Below the pieces are notes generated by a model. The model made no database searches, had not been told where the DNA came from, and saw only the letters and a list, made by a program, of their open reading frames with translations. 64,000 nt of DNA from Kribbella solani (GTDB lineage Bacteria; Actinomycetota; Actinomycetes; Propionibacteriales; Kribbellaceae). The stretch lies in the NCBI RefSeq assembly GCF_014205295.1, contig NZ_JACHNF010000001.1, positions 434,001 to 498,000 of the forward strand. The letters run 5' to 3'. The translations under genes and the position numbers were made by a program. Below, piece after piece: positions 18,679-27,697 of this stretch (position 1 is its first letter; each line of letters starts with the position of its first letter).

Positions 18679-18814
18679 GGTCAGGGGTGCCTCCGTTGCT
18701 ACTAGGGCAATCGGGCCGAACAGTAGTCGACCGTCGGGCTGTCGACCAGACCTCCTTTTCGTCGCCCCCGCGCGGTGGCTTGCGATGCCGTGCCAGCTCA
18801 CGCATCGTCATGAC

Positions 18815-19756
18815 ATGACGCCGGACGATGTCAGTGGAAACGCCTCCTGGCCGGAGGGTTTCGCTGTGTTACTGGCTGACTACGAACGGCATCTGACGGC
18901 GGAAAGAGACCTCAGCACTCACTCGGTCAGAGCGTACATCGGGGACGTCGGGGATTTACTCGAACATTTGATTCGGCTTGGTCACGATGGGCTGGACGGG
19001 CTGGACATCCGGGGCCTGCGGTCGTGGCTGGCGAAGCAGCAGAGTCTGGGGAAGTCCCGCAGCACGATGGCCCGCCGGGCGACCGCGGCCCGCGTGTTCA
19101 CGTCGTGGGCGCAGCGAACCGGGCGGATCAGCACCGATCCGGGTGCGTTGCTGGCCAGCCCACGTGCACAGAAGAGCCTGCCGGGCGTACTCGGCCAGGC
19201 CGACACCCGCGCCGTCCTCGACGCGGCCGCGGTCGCGGCCGACGACGGAAGCCCGGTGGGGCTGCGCGATCTCGCGATCATGGAGTTGCTCTACGCAACG
19301 GGTATCCGGGTGGGTGAGCTGTGCGCGCTCGATGTCGACGACATCGACCGGGCCCGCCGAGTGGTCCGGGTCTTCGGCAAGGGCCGCAAGGAACGCTCGG
19401 TCCCGTACGGGGTCCCGGCCGGCCAGGTGCTGGAACGGTGGCTGGCCGAAGCGCGACCGAAACTGGCCAGGGAAGGCAGCGGCCCGGCGGTCTTCCTCGG
19501 TGCCCGTGGTGGCCGGATCGATCAGCGCGCTGTCCGGCGGATGGTGCACGAGCGGGTCGGCGCGGTCGATGCACCGGACCTCGGGCCACACGGCCTGCGC
19601 CACACGGCGGCCACGCATCTCCTCGAAGGTGGTGCCGATCTGCGCAGCGTGCAGGAACTGCTCGGTCACGCATCGCTGGCGACCACGCAGGTTTACACGC
19701 ATGTCTCCAGCGAGCGTCTGCGGCAGGCCTTCCAGCAGGCACATCCGCGCGCCTGA
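18815..19756 (+). CDS. xerC: Tyrosine recombinase XerC
   Basis: A 313-residue site-specific recombinase that resolves chromosome dimers at dif with XerD. The SAM-like N-terminal domain covers residues 15-105. All catalytic residues are present: Arg165 (TGIRVGEL), Lys189, His259 and Arg262 (HGLRH), His285 (LLGHASL) and Tyr294. The ATG at 18815 is chosen; a 7-bp inverted repeat CATCGTC/GACGATG flanks it (18803-18830). The housekeeping location (near dprA and rpsB) argues for XerC and not a phage integrase. Confidence 0.92.
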   Translation: MTPDDVSGNASWPEGFAVLLADYERHLTAERDLSTHSVRAYIGDVGDLLEHLIRLGHDGLDGLDIRGLRSWLAKQQSLGKSRSTMARRATAARVFTSWAQRTGRISTDPGALLASPRAQKSLPGVLGQADTRAVLDAAAVAADDGSPVGLRDLAIMELLYATGIRVGELCALDVDDIDRARRVVRVFGKGRKERSVPYGVPAGQVLERWLAEARPKLAREGSGPAVFLGARGGRIDQRAVRRMVHERVGAVDAPDLGPHGLRHTAATHLLEGGADLRSVQELLGHASLATTQVYTHVSSERLRQAFQQAHPRA

Positions 19757-19828
19757 CGGTGGTTGCGCATCGGGTCTGTCCGCGGGTGATGCGGCGCGGG
19801 AGCGGCGGGATGCGGCAGACTGCGGGAC

Positions 19829-20308
19829 ATGCGGGTTTCGGCGAAGTCTGACTATGCGTTGCGAGCGCTGATCGAGATCACCCAGCGATGGGTCGCGGAC
19901 AATCCCTCCGTGGTGTCGGCCGAGGAGCTCAGCCGGGCCCAGGGCATTCCGCACGGGTTTCTGCAGGGCATCCTGGCCGACCTGCGGCGGGCCGGCATCC
20001 TGGCCAGCCAGCGTGGGCAGTCCGGCGGGTGGCGGCTCGCGGTCGACCCGAACGAGATCTCGGTCGCCGACGTGATGCGCGCGGTCGACGGGCCGATCGT
20101 CAGCATCTCCGGCGTCCGGCCGGAAAGCGTCAGCTACAACGAGCACGCGGTCGTCCTGCAACGGGTCTGGATCGCGGCCCGGGCGAGTCTGCGGGACGTA
20201 CTCGAGCAGACCACGCTGACCGATCTCGCCCGGAACAAACTCCCGGCCGGGGTCGAGCGCCGGTCGCGGGACGAGGACGCCTGGCAGGCGCGGGTGCCCG
20301 GGAGCTGA
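19829..20308 (+). CDS. Rrf2-family transcriptional regulator without Fe-S cysteines
   Basis: A 159-residue Rrf2 regulator starting MRVSAKSDYALRALIE, with the winged helix EELSRAQGIPHGFLQGILADLRRAGIL and the wing QRGQSGGWRLA. There is no Cys anywhere in the protein, so it cannot carry the IscR/NsrR-type iron-sulfur cluster; it would sense something else, as CymR does. It is 51 bases upstream of a VOC-fold gene, with a long dyad in that gap. Confidence 0.9.
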   Translation: MRVSAKSDYALRALIEITQRWVADNPSVVSAEELSRAQGIPHGFLQGILADLRRAGILASQRGQSGGWRLAVDPNEISVADVMRAVDGPIVSISGVRPESVSYNEHAVVLQRVWIAARASLRDVLEQTTLTDLARNKLPAGVERRSRDEDAWQARVPGS

Positions 20309-20319
20309 CCATCTGCTAC

Positions 20320-20345
20320 AGTCACGGCTTATATAAGCTACGACT
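20320..20345. promoter_or_regulatory. Extended dyad, probable Rrf2 operator over the VOC gene promoter
   Basis: A perfect 12-bp palindrome GCTTATATAAGC (20327-20338) is flanked, 3 bases out on both sides, by AGTC (20320-20323) and GACT (20342-20345), also inverted. The whole is a 26-bp dyad. The AT-rich centre TATATA can serve as a -10 box, with TGACCA (20306-20311) as a -35 box at 18 bases. An operator on top of the promoter fits repression by the adjacent Rrf2 protein. Confidence 0.65.
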
Positions 20346-20359
20346 GAAGGAGCTGGACG

Positions 20360-20761
20360 ATGGCCGAGCAGAAGATCAAGACGTTCCTGATGTTCGAGGG
20401 CGGTGCGGAGGAGGCGATGAACTTCTACCTGTCGCTGTTCGAGGACGCGGAGGTCGTGTCGATCAACCGGTACGGCGCCGAGGGGCCGGGGCCGGAGGGT
20501 TCGGTGATGGTCGCCGTGTTCCAGCTGGCCGGACAGCAGTACATGTGCAGTGACAGCTTTCAGCACCATGGATTCACCTTCACGCCTTCGGTGTCGATGT
20601 TCGTGGACTGTGCGGACGAGGCCGAGCTGGATCGGCTGTACGAGGCGCTCGGCGAAGGCCGCCAGGCGCTGATGCCGCTCGGTGACTACGGGTTCAGCAA
20701 GAAGTTCGGCTGGGTGAACGACCGGTTCGGGGTGTCCTGGCAGCTCAATCTGCCGGCGTAA
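20360..20761 (+). CDS. VOC-fold protein (PhnB/3-demethylubiquinone methyltransferase-like family)
   Basis: A 133-residue protein of the glyoxalase/bleomycin-resistance/dioxygenase superfamily, PhnB-like branch. It has KTFLMFEGGAEEAMNFYLSLF at the start and the closing FGVSWQLNLP. These are small cytoplasmic proteins of mostly unknown substrate. Start ATG at 20360 after AAGGAG. Probably controlled by the Rrf2 regulator just upstream. Confidence 0.88.
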   Translation: MAEQKIKTFLMFEGGAEEAMNFYLSLFEDAEVVSINRYGAEGPGPEGSVMVAVFQLAGQQYMCSDSFQHHGFTFTPSVSMFVDCADEAELDRLYEALGEGRQALMPLGDYGFSKKFGWVNDRFGVSWQLNLPA

Positions 20762-21383
20762 CGGTCGAGGTGTCCGGCATCCGTCGCCGGAGCGGCCCTG
20801 GTGGATGGGGTTGGGGCTCGGTGAGGGGGAGCAGGCGGATCGGGCGGCGCGGGGTAAGGGTCAAGGGGTTGAGGTACTGCTTGCCTTGGAGAAGGCCCCA
20901 GTGGAGGCAGGTCGCGGGTGGGCAGTGGGAGCCGGCGGCTGAGAGGTGGCCGATGACGGTGCCGGTGGTGACGGTGGTGCCGGCTGTGACCGTGGGGACG
21001 ACCGGCTCGTACGTGGTGCGGCGTGGGCCGGTGGTGAGGGTGATGATGCCGCGGCCCGCGAGGGAGCCCGCGTAGGTGATCGTGCCGGTGGTGGCGGCGA
21101 GGACCGGTTGGCCTGGCCGGCCGGCCAGGTCGACGCCTCGGTGGCCGGGGAGCCAGGGCTTGGCGGGCAGTTCGAAGCCGCGCACGACCTCGGGACGTGG
21201 TCTCAGCGGCCAGTCCGAGACAGCGGAGTCCGAGGCAGCGGAGTTCGAGACGGCTGAGTCCGAGGCAGCTGAGCCCGAGATGGCTGTGTCCGGCGTGGCT
21301 GAGTCCGGCGTGGCTGAGTCTGGGGTGGTGAGGGTGAGTAGGGCGAGGGTTGTGCCGGCGAGGGGCATGCCGAAGAGGGTCAT
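20745..21383 (-). CDS. Secreted M23-family (lysostaphin-like) peptidase
   Basis: A protein of about 212 residues with a short hydrophobic N-terminus as signal peptide, then a low-complexity repeat of DSATP and SDSAV units (residues 21-57). A LytM/M23 domain follows with HRGVD (His81, Asp85) and a C-terminal HWG (His161). The M23 peptidase at this place in actinobacteria (next to rpsB) is thought to act on peptidoglycan. The frame is open further upstream; I chose the ATG at 21383 because the region beyond is promoter-like and non-hydrophobic. Start uncertain. Confidence 0.8.
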   Translation of the reverse strand: MTLFGMPLAGTTLALLTLTTPDSATPDSATPDTAISGSAASDSAVSNSAASDSAVSDWPLRPRPEVVRGFELPAKPWLPGHRGVDLAGRPGQPVLAATTGTITYAGSLAGRGIITLTTGPRRTTYEPVVPTVTAGTTVTTGTVIGHLSAAGSHCPPATCLHWGLLQGKQYLNPLTLTPRRPIRLLPLTEPQPHPPGPLRRRMPDTSTVTPAD

Positions 21384-21479
21384 GCCAGAGAAGATGCCGT
21401 TGTCGTGGGTGGTTCTGGCCCGGTGGTGGCGTGATTGTGGATAACGCCGGCCGGTTCGCGTTCGGCGCGCCGGGTCACG

Positions 21480-21687
21480 TACACTTCCGGTGGCGCCCCC
21501 TGTGAAGAGGGCGACTACGCATGCCCGCACAAGTGTGCGGTTCCAGCGGTCCTGGAGTGATCCGGGCGGAGCCGTACGACGGGCATCAGGCGCGGTGCAC
21601 CACCCGGTGCCCGTGAGAAAACCGAGAGACGCGCGGACCCCGGATCGAGCGAGCCGTGGGGAAGCGTGACAGGAGACCCACACAGTC
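21480..21687 (+). promoter_or_regulatory. Promoter and structured 5' leader of rpsB
   Basis: The 304-base gap between the divergent M23 gene and rpsB holds a possible -10 TACACT (21480-21485) and then a leader of about 195 bases. The leader contains a stem around CGCCCCCT/AGGGCG, a perfect stem CCGCAC/GTGCGG with an AAGT loop (21525-21540), and GGGCA/TGCCC arms around GGTGCACC near 21580-21612. Autoregulatory leaders before rpsB are known in bacteria; that S2 binds here is inference. Confidence 0.5.
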
Positions 21688-22653
21688 ATGGCCGTAGTCA
21701 CCATGAAGCAGCTGCTCGAGAGCGGCGTGCACTTCGGGCACCAGACCCGGCGTTGGAACCCGAAGATGAAGCGCTACATCCTCACCGAGCGCAACGGCAT
21801 CTACATCATCGACCTGCAGCAGTCGCTGTCCTACATCGACCGCGCGTACGAGTTCGTGCGCAGCACGGTCGCGTCGGGCGGGGCGATCCTGTTCGTCGGT
21901 ACCAAGAAGCAGGCCCAGGAAGCGATCGCCGAGCAGGCGACCCGGGTGGGTATGCCGTACGTGAACCAGCGCTGGCTGGGCGGCATGCTGACCAACTTCC
22001 AGACCGTGAACAAGCGGCTCCAGCGGCTGAAGGAGCTGGAGCTGATCGACTTCGACGACGTCGCCGCCTCCGGTGTCACCAAGAAGGAGCTGCTGCAGAA
22101 GCGTCGCGAGCACGACAAGCTGCTCAAGACCCTCGGCGGTATCCGCGACATGGCCCGGGTTCCGGCCGCCGTGTGGATCGTGGACACCAAGAAGGAGCAC
22201 CTCGCGGTCGACGAGGCGCGCAAGCTGAAGCTGCCGATCATCGGCATCCTGGACACCAACTGCGACCCGGACGAGGTCGACTACCCGATTCCGGGGAACG
22301 ACGACGCGATCCGCTCGGTCGGCCTGCTCACCCGGGTCGTCGCGGACGCGGTCGCCGACGGCCTGATGGGCCGCTCCGGCGGGGGCTCGGCCGCCGCCGG
22401 CGAGGAGCTGGGCCAGGAAGAGCCGCTGGCTGCCTGGGAGCGCGAGCTGCTGGAGAGCCAGAACGGTGCCGCGGAGGGCAAGGCCGCTGAGGCGAAGGCT
22501 GCCGAGGCTCCGGCCGCGGACGCCGCCCCGGCCGCCGAGGCCGCTGCCGAGGCCGCCCCGGCCAGCGAAGCTCCGGTTGCCGAGGCTCCGGTTGCCGAGG
22601 TGAAGGCCGAGGAGACCCCGGCCGCCGAGGCGCCGAAGGCCGACGAGGCCTGA
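21688..22653 (+). CDS. rpsB: Small-subunit ribosomal protein uS2 with acidic/Ala tail
   Basis: A 321-residue uS2. The conserved part ([27 protein letters not shown] onward, about 255 residues) contains the S2 signature IDTNCDP-like stretch near residue 190. The C-terminal 65 residues are Ala/Glu/Pro repeats ([17 protein letters not shown]), an extension also seen in related actinobacteria. ATG at 21688. First gene of the rpsB-tsf pair. Confidence 0.96.
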   Translation: MAVVTMKQLLESGVHFGHQTRRWNPKMKRYILTERNGIYIIDLQQSLSYIDRAYEFVRSTVASGGAILFVGTKKQAQEAIAEQATRVGMPYVNQRWLGGMLTNFQTVNKRLQRLKELELIDFDDVAASGVTKKELLQKRREHDKLLKTLGGIRDMARVPAAVWIVDTKKEHLAVDEARKLKLPIIGILDTNCDPDEVDYPIPGNDDAIRSVGLLTRVVADAVADGLMGRSGGGSAAAGEELGQEEPLAAWERELLESQNGAAEGKAAEAKAAEAPAADAAPAAEAAAEAAPASEAPVAEAPVAEVKAEETPAAEAPKADEA

Positions 22654-22661
22654 CAGCCACG

Positions 22662-22692
22662 GGTGCCGTCCGGTTCACCGCCGGACGGCACC
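22662..22692 (+). terminator. Hairpin between rpsB and tsf
   Basis: GGTGCCGTCCGG (22662-22673) and CCGGACGGCACC (22681-22692) form a perfect 12-bp stem with a 7-base loop, 9 bases after the rpsB stop. There is no U-tract, so it is more likely an attenuator or 3'-end stabiliser that gives more rpsB than tsf mRNA. Confidence 0.65.
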
Positions 22693-22802
22693 ACCGCCGC
22701 GTACGCCGCACGGTCCCGGGCGAAGCGTCTGGGCCGGACGGCTCGCGGGGACCGAACCAGCTCCGCCCATCCAGCCGCATCGACAAGACGAGAGAACGAG
22801 GA

Positions 22803-23621
22803 ATGGCGAACTACACCGCCGCTGACGTGAAGAAGCTCCGCGACGCCACCGGCGCGGGCATGATGGACGCGAAGAAGGCGCTCGAGGCGACCGACGGCGA
22901 CTTCGACAAGGCGATCGAGGAGCTGCGCATCAAGGGCGCGGCCAAGGCGGCCAAGCGTGGCGCCGAGCGGTCCGCCACCAACGGCCTGGTGGCCGCGGCG
23001 GAGAACGCGCTGGTCCAGCTGAACTGCGAGACCGACTTCGTCGCCAAGAACGAGCAGTTCCAGCAGCTCGCGGCCGACATCGTCGCGCACGCTTCGGCGA
23101 GCAAGGTCGGCGACGTCGAGGGCCTGCTGTCCGAGAAGCTGACCGACGGCAAGTCGGTGGCCGAGAACATCGAGGCGCTGGCTTCGGTGATCGGCGAGAA
23201 GCTGGAGCTCGGCAAGGTCGCGGTCTTCGACGGCAAGGTCACCGCGTACATGCACAAGCGTGCCGCGGACCTGCCTGCCCAGGTCGGCGTGCTGGTCGAG
23301 TTCGAGGGCGACGACGTCGAGGCCGCCCGCGGTGCCGCCATGCAGGCCGCCGCGATGCGCCCGCTGTACACGAACCGCGACGAGGTTCCGGCCGAGACGG
23401 TCGAGAACGAGAAGCGGATCGCCGAGGCGACCGCCCGCGAGGAGGGCAAGCCGGAAGGCGCGCTGCCGAAGATCGTCGAGGGCCGGGTGAACGGCTTCTT
23501 CAAGGAGGTCGTGCTGCTCGAGCAGGCGTCGGTCCAGGAGAACAAGAAGACCGTCAAGGCTGTGCTCGACGCGGCCGGCGTGACCGTGAAGCGGTTCGCC
23601 CGCTTCGAGGTCGGCGCCTGA
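22803..23621 (+). CDS. tsf: Elongation factor Ts
   Basis: A 272-residue EF-Ts, the GDP/GTP exchange factor of EF-Tu. The N-terminal UBA-like domain [27 protein letters not shown] and the core TDF motif ([14 protein letters not shown]) are intact. ATG at 22803 after GAACGAGGA. Length normal. Confidence 0.96.
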   Translation: MANYTAADVKKLRDATGAGMMDAKKALEATDGDFDKAIEELRIKGAAKAAKRGAERSATNGLVAAAENALVQLNCETDFVAKNEQFQQLAADIVAHASASKVGDVEGLLSEKLTDGKSVAENIEALASVIGEKLELGKVAVFDGKVTAYMHKRAADLPAQVGVLVEFEGDDVEAARGAAMQAAAMRPLYTNRDEVPAETVENEKRIAEATAREEGKPEGALPKIVEGRVNGFFKEVVLLEQASVQENKKTVKAVLDAAGVTVKRFARFEVGA

Positions 23622-23669
23622 TCCGGCGAAGGATCTGAGCGGACAGCAACGAACGAGGAGGCCGGAATC

Positions 23670-24431
23670 GTGACGGAAACCCTGGGTACCGAGACGAGTC
23701 CGGCCTCTTCGCCGAACTCCCCGGCCTACCACCGGGTGCTGCTGAAGTTGTCGGGTGAGGTGTTCGGCGGCGGCAAGCTCGGCGTCGACCCCGACGTGGT
23801 GAACTCGATCGCCAAGCAGATCGCCGAGGTGGCCCGGGCCGGCGTCCAGGTCGCCATCGTGGTCGGCGGCGGCAACTTCTTCCGCGGCGCGGAACTGCAG
23901 CAGCGCGGGATGGAGCGCAATCGCGCCGACTACATGGGCATGCTGGGTACGGTGATGAACTGCCTGGCGTTGCAGGACTTCCTGGAGAAGCTCGGGATCG
24001 AGACCCGGGTGCAGACCGCGATCACGATGGGTCAGGTCGCCGAGCCGTACATCCCGCGGAAGGCCGAGCGGCATCTGGAGAAGGGCCGCGTGGTCATCTT
24101 CGGCGCCGGCTCCGGGATGCCGTACTTCTCCACCGACACCGTCGCCGCGCAGCGGGCCCTCGAGGTCGGCGCCGAGGCGCTGCTGATGGGCAAGCAGGGC
24201 GTGGACGGTGTCTACGACTCCGATCCGAAGAAGAACCCGGACGCGGTCAAGTTCGACCAGTTGTCGTACGACGACTTCCTGGCCCGCGGTCTGCGGGTCG
24301 CCGACGCGACCGCGATCAGCCTGGCCCGCGACAACGCGCTGCCGATCGTGATCTTCGGTCTGGAGGAGGGCAACATCGCCCGGGTCGTGCACGGCGAGAA
24401 GATCGGTACGGTCGTCTCCCGCGGGCAGTAA
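23670..24431 (+). CDS. pyrH: UMP kinase
   Basis: A 253-residue hexameric UMP kinase (UMP + ATP to UDP + ADP) of the amino acid kinase fold. It has [22 protein letters not shown] and [13 protein letters not shown]. The N-terminal 20 residues before the core are longer than in E. coli and Ser/Pro-rich. GTG at 23670 after GAGGAGG. It is followed by frr as in nearly all bacteria. Confidence 0.95.
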   Translation: MTETLGTETSPASSPNSPAYHRVLLKLSGEVFGGGKLGVDPDVVNSIAKQIAEVARAGVQVAIVVGGGNFFRGAELQQRGMERNRADYMGMLGTVMNCLALQDFLEKLGIETRVQTAITMGQVAEPYIPRKAERHLEKGRVVIFGAGSGMPYFSTDTVAAQRALEVGAEALLMGKQGVDGVYDSDPKKNPDAVKFDQLSYDDFLARGLRVADATAISLARDNALPIVIFGLEEGNIARVVHGEKIGTVVSRGQ

Positions 24432-24577
24432 CCCGGCGTAGGCGGCCGCGAGGGCGTACCACTAGGATCAAGCTACGGGTGGAGGTCCGGCAGCGGACGG
24501 CCGCGCGTTCGTACGGTAGCTGTGTTTGTTGGTTGGGGAAGCCGCACCGAGGCGGCCCAGAGGAAGCGAGGAATGTC

Positions 24578-25135
24578 GTGATCGACGAAGCTCTCCGCGA
24601 TGCCGAGCAGAAGATGGCCAAGGCCGTGGAGGTTGCGAAGGACGACTTCGCCGCGATCCGCACCGGCCGCGCGCACCCGCAGATGTTCGCGGGCATCCTG
24701 GCCGACTACTACGGCAGCCCGACGCCGCTGCAGCAGCTGGCCGGGTTCCAGGTCCCGGAGCCCCGGACGGTGCTGATCTCGCCGTACGACAAGGGCGCGA
24801 TGACGGCGATCGAGAAGGCGATCCGGGACTCGGACCTCGGGGTCAACCCGGGCAACGACGGCGCGGTGATCCGGGTGGTGCTGCCGGCGCTGACCGAGGA
24901 GCGCCGCAAGGAGTACATCAAGGTCGCGAAGACCAAGGCCGAGGAAGCTCGGGTTTCGGTCCGCAACATCCGCCGGCACGCCATGGACCAGGTCCACAAG
25001 ACGGTCAAGGACGGCGACGCCGGTGAGGACGAGGGCAAGAGTGCTGAGAAGCGGCTCGACGGGTTGACGAAGAAGTTCGTCGACGCGATCGACGAGCTGC
25101 TCAAGCACAAGGAAGCCGAACTGCTCGAGGTGTGA
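24578..25135 (+). CDS. frr: Ribosome recycling factor
   Basis: A 185-residue RRF, the standard length, which splits post-termination ribosomes with EF-G. It has the two-domain pattern [19 protein letters not shown], then [13 protein letters not shown] and the C-terminal coiled part. GTG at 24578 after GAGGAA. A TAGGAT box at 24463-24468 in the 146-base gap after pyrH could be its own -10. Confidence 0.96.
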   Translation: MIDEALRDAEQKMAKAVEVAKDDFAAIRTGRAHPQMFAGILADYYGSPTPLQQLAGFQVPEPRTVLISPYDKGAMTAIEKAIRDSDLGVNPGNDGAVIRVVLPALTEERRKEYIKVAKTKAEEARVSVRNIRRHAMDQVHKTVKDGDAGEDEGKSAEKRLDGLTKKFVDAIDELLKHKEAELLEV

Positions 25136-25983
25136 TGGGCGTCGAGAGTACGCCCGCGCCGAGTCCCAACCCGAGCCGCGCCGGGCGGAACCTGCCCGCG
25201 GCGATCGCGGTCGGGGTGGGGCTGGGCGCGCTGATCCTCGGTTCCCTGTACTGGGAGAAGGTCCTCTTCGTCGTTCTGGTCCTGGTCGTCGTCGTGGTGG
25301 CGGTCGACGAGATGATGAAGGCCCTGCGGACCGGTGGCGCCGAGATCCCGCGGATCCCGTTGTACGTGGGCACGACCGCGATGCTGGCGGCGGCGTACTT
25401 CGGCGGCCCGATGGCTTTGCTGGTGGCGCTGGGTCTGACCGTGCTGGGCACGATCTTCTGGCGGATGCCGGGTGGTTCGGTCGGGTTCGTCCGGGATGTC
25501 AGCGCCGGGGTGTTCCTGATCGGTTACGTCCCGCTGCTGGCCGGGTTCGCGATTCTGCTGGTGCAGCCGGACGCCGACGGGCCGGGGCGAGTGGTGACGT
25601 TCTTCCTGGTCACGGTCGCGAGTGACGTCGGCGGGTACGTCGCGGGGGTGCTGTTCGGCAAGCATCCGATGGCGCCGACGATCAGCCCGAAGAAGTCCTG
25701 GGAGGGCTTCACCGGGTCCGCGCTGGCCTGTATCGGTGCCGGGATCGGCGCCGTCGTGCTGCTGCTGGACGGCAACTGGTGGGTCGGCGCGATCGTCGGC
25801 GCGGTCGCGGTGCTGACCGCGACGGTCGGCGACCTGGGCGAGTCGATGATCAAGCGCGACCTGGGCATCAAGGACATGTCGAACCTGCTGCCCGGTCACG
25901 GCGGCGTGATGGACCGGCTGGACTCGCTGCTGGCGACCGCGCCGGTGGTCTGGCTGCTGCTGCATCTGCTGGTGAAGTCATGA
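25135..25983 (+). CDS. cdsA: Phosphatidate cytidylyltransferase
   Basis: A 282-residue membrane enzyme that makes CDP-diacylglycerol from phosphatidic acid and CTP, the branch point of phospholipid synthesis. It has about eight hydrophobic segments and the signature region from KSWEGFTG to DLGESMIKRDLGIKDMSNLLPGHGGVMDR. I chose the ATG at 25135 (TGATG overlap with frr); the GTG directly before it (25132) is an alternative. Confidence 0.95.
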   Translation: MGVESTPAPSPNPSRAGRNLPAAIAVGVGLGALILGSLYWEKVLFVVLVLVVVVVAVDEMMKALRTGGAEIPRIPLYVGTTAMLAAAYFGGPMALLVALGLTVLGTIFWRMPGGSVGFVRDVSAGVFLIGYVPLLAGFAILLVQPDADGPGRVVTFFLVTVASDVGGYVAGVLFGKHPMAPTISPKKSWEGFTGSALACIGAGIGAVVLLLDGNWWVGAIVGAVAVLTATVGDLGESMIKRDLGIKDMSNLLPGHGGVMDRLDSLLATAPVVWLLLHLLVKS

Positions 25984-26588
25984 CGACGGCTCCGGACGGA
26001 CGCTCGCTGATCGGCGACGTGGTACGGCTGGATCGCCTGCAGGATGCCGATATCGAGGAGTTGTACGCGGCGATCGCCCGCCCGGAGGTGTACGCGGGTG
26101 GGTTCGGCGGTGGTCCCGCCGCGCTGCCCGCGAGCGCGGAGGCGATGCGTACGGCGTGGATCCCGGCCGCGGCGAAACGGTTCGCGTACGTGGTCCGCCT
26201 GGTGTCCGACGGACCGCTCGGTGCGGCCGGAACAGTGGTCGGTACGTCGAGCCTCGCCGATGTGGACGTACTGAACGAGCGAGCCCACCTCGGCTTCACC
26301 GGCTACACGCCCGCGGTGTGGGGTACGGCGGTGAATCCCGCGACCAAGCTCCTCCTTCTCACGCATGCCTTCGAGGTCTGCGGCTTCGGCCGAATCAAGA
26401 TCCAGACGGGTACGAAGAACACGCGCTCCCAGGCCGCGATCGCGAAACTCGGGGCGACGCGGGAGGGCGTACTGCGCCGGCACCTGCGGCAGGCGGACGG
26501 ATCGTTCCGCGACACGGTGGCGTTCTCGATCCTCGCCGATGAGTGGCCGGGCGTACGAAAGCGGCTCGAGGACCGAATCAGCCGGTGA
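25980..26588 (+). CDS. GNAT-family acetyltransferase (RimJ/RimL-like)
   Basis: A 202-residue GNAT of the RimJ/RimL type, with AHLGFTGYTPAVWGTAVNPATKLLLLTHAFE and RIKIQTGTKNTRSQAAIAKLGATREGVLRRH, the usual acetyl-CoA and C-terminal motifs. These acetylate protein N-termini or small amines; the substrate is not known. The ATG overlaps the cdsA stop by ATGA, so it is translated with it. Its end overlaps the convergent LLM gene by 11 bases. Confidence 0.9.
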   Translation: MTTAPDGRSLIGDVVRLDRLQDADIEELYAAIARPEVYAGGFGGGPAALPASAEAMRTAWIPAAAKRFAYVVRLVSDGPLGAAGTVVGTSSLADVDVLNERAHLGFTGYTPAVWGTAVNPATKLLLLTHAFEVCGFGRIKIQTGTKNTRSQAAIAKLGATREGVLRRHLRQADGSFRDTVAFSILADEWPGVRKRLEDRISR

Positions 26589-27543
26589 GCTTCGCCAGCG
26601 CCGCGTACGACGCCAGCAGCGCGGCGCGATCGTACGTGTTGGTGGTGATCAGGATTTCGTCCGCTCCGGTACGGTCGACGAGCTCGCCCAGCGCGTCGTC
26701 GACCTCGTCGGGCGTGCCGTAGATCTGTCCGCGCAGGGCATTGTCGAAGAATTCCCGTTCGCGGGCTGTCATGTCGTCCGGGACCGATGGCTGGAGTGGT
26801 GGAAATACGCCGCGGGTCCGCGAGTACGCGCTCGCCCAGGCCTCGGGCAGCAACAGTTGCCGCGCCGCTTCGGTCGAATCGGCCACCGCAGCCGTGACGG
26901 CGAGGATGACGTACGGCTCCGCCGCCCACGCGGATGGCTGGAAGGCCTCTCGATACTGCGACACCAGCGCCGCGGAATCGGAACGCGCGGCGAGCACGAC
27001 CGGCAGACCCAGCGACGCGGCGATCGCGGCCCCTTCGCCGACCGCGAGGATGAACGGCGGGATGCGCAGCCCTTCACCCGGCCGGGCGTGGACCTGGTTG
27101 TCGGCATCACCGGTCAGATAGCCGAGCAGCGAGCGGACCTGCGTGGCGAAGTCGTCAGCCGCGTCCTTCTCGACTCCGAGCGCCCGGCGGACGCCGTTCG
27201 TGAAGCCGACCGACCGTCCGAGACCCATGTCGATGCGGCCGGGATACAGCGATTCCAGGACGCCGAACTGCTCCGCGACGACGAGCGGTTGGTGATTCGG
27301 CAGCATCACCCCGCCGGTACCGACACGGATCTTCTCGGTGCGCGCGGCAACAGCCGCTGCCAGCACGGTCGGCGCCGAGCCGACCACCCCAGGAACGCTG
27401 TGATGCTCCGACACCCAGAACCGCTGGTAGCCAAGCTCTTCCACCTGCCGCGCGAGCTCCACGGTCGCCCGCAGCGTCTCCGCCTCCGTCTCGCCGGTGC
27501 GGGTCCGGGAACGGTCCAGAACTGACAGTGGGACAGGGCGCAT
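26578..27543 (-). CDS. LLM-class (luciferase-like) flavin oxidoreductase
   Basis: A 321-residue TIM-barrel protein of the luciferase-like monooxygenase superfamily (MsnO8-like branch). It has the N-terminal RFWVSEHHSVPGVVGSAPTVL, then GGVMLPNHQPLVVAEQFGVLESLYPGR and the C-terminal GTPDEVDDAL. It would use FMN or F420; actinobacteria have both and the sequence alone does not decide. ATG at 27543. Confidence 0.9.
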   Translation of the reverse strand: MRPVPLSVLDRSRTRTGETEAETLRATVELARQVEELGYQRFWVSEHHSVPGVVGSAPTVLAAAVAARTEKIRVGTGGVMLPNHQPLVVAEQFGVLESLYPGRIDMGLGRSVGFTNGVRRALGVEKDAADDFATQVRSLLGYLTGDADNQVHARPGEGLRIPPFILAVGEGAAIAASLGLPVVLAARSDSAALVSQYREAFQPSAWAAEPYVILAVTAAVADSTEAARQLLLPEAWASAYSRTRGVFPPLQPSVPDDMTAREREFFDNALRGQIYGTPDEVDDALGELVDRTGADEILITTNTYDRAALLASYAALAKLTG

Positions 27544-27606
27544 GTGTCAGTTCAACGGGCTCGGCACCGGCCTGATTCCCGGCCTTTCCACCCAGATCGA
27601 AACCTC

Positions 27607-27623
27607 CGGTGATTTTTTCACCG
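27607..27623. promoter_or_regulatory. Small inverted repeat upstream of the C39-like gene
   Basis: CGGTGA (27607-27612) and TCACCG (27618-27623) flank five T residues. It lies in the 154-base divergent gap between the LLM gene and the secreted C39-like gene, upstream of a possible TTGCTG/GACGAT promoter (spacing 18). It could be an operator or a short hairpin; no regulator gene is adjacent. Confidence 0.35.
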
Positions 27624-27697
27624 CAAACCCAGTTGCTGTGTCAGTATCAAACGCAGGACGATCCGCCCCGGTCGTCCATCGCGTGTGAGGAGCTGAC

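Noticed and set aside
18815-19756. Phage or integron integrase marking a mobile island
   Set aside because: All neighbours are housekeeping genes in conserved order, there is no tRNA or att repeat, and XerC is expected here.
22281-24392. A 703-codon open frame antisense to rpsB, tsf and pyrH
   Set aside because: It crosses three well-established genes and their gaps; high GC at third positions removes stops on the opposite strand.
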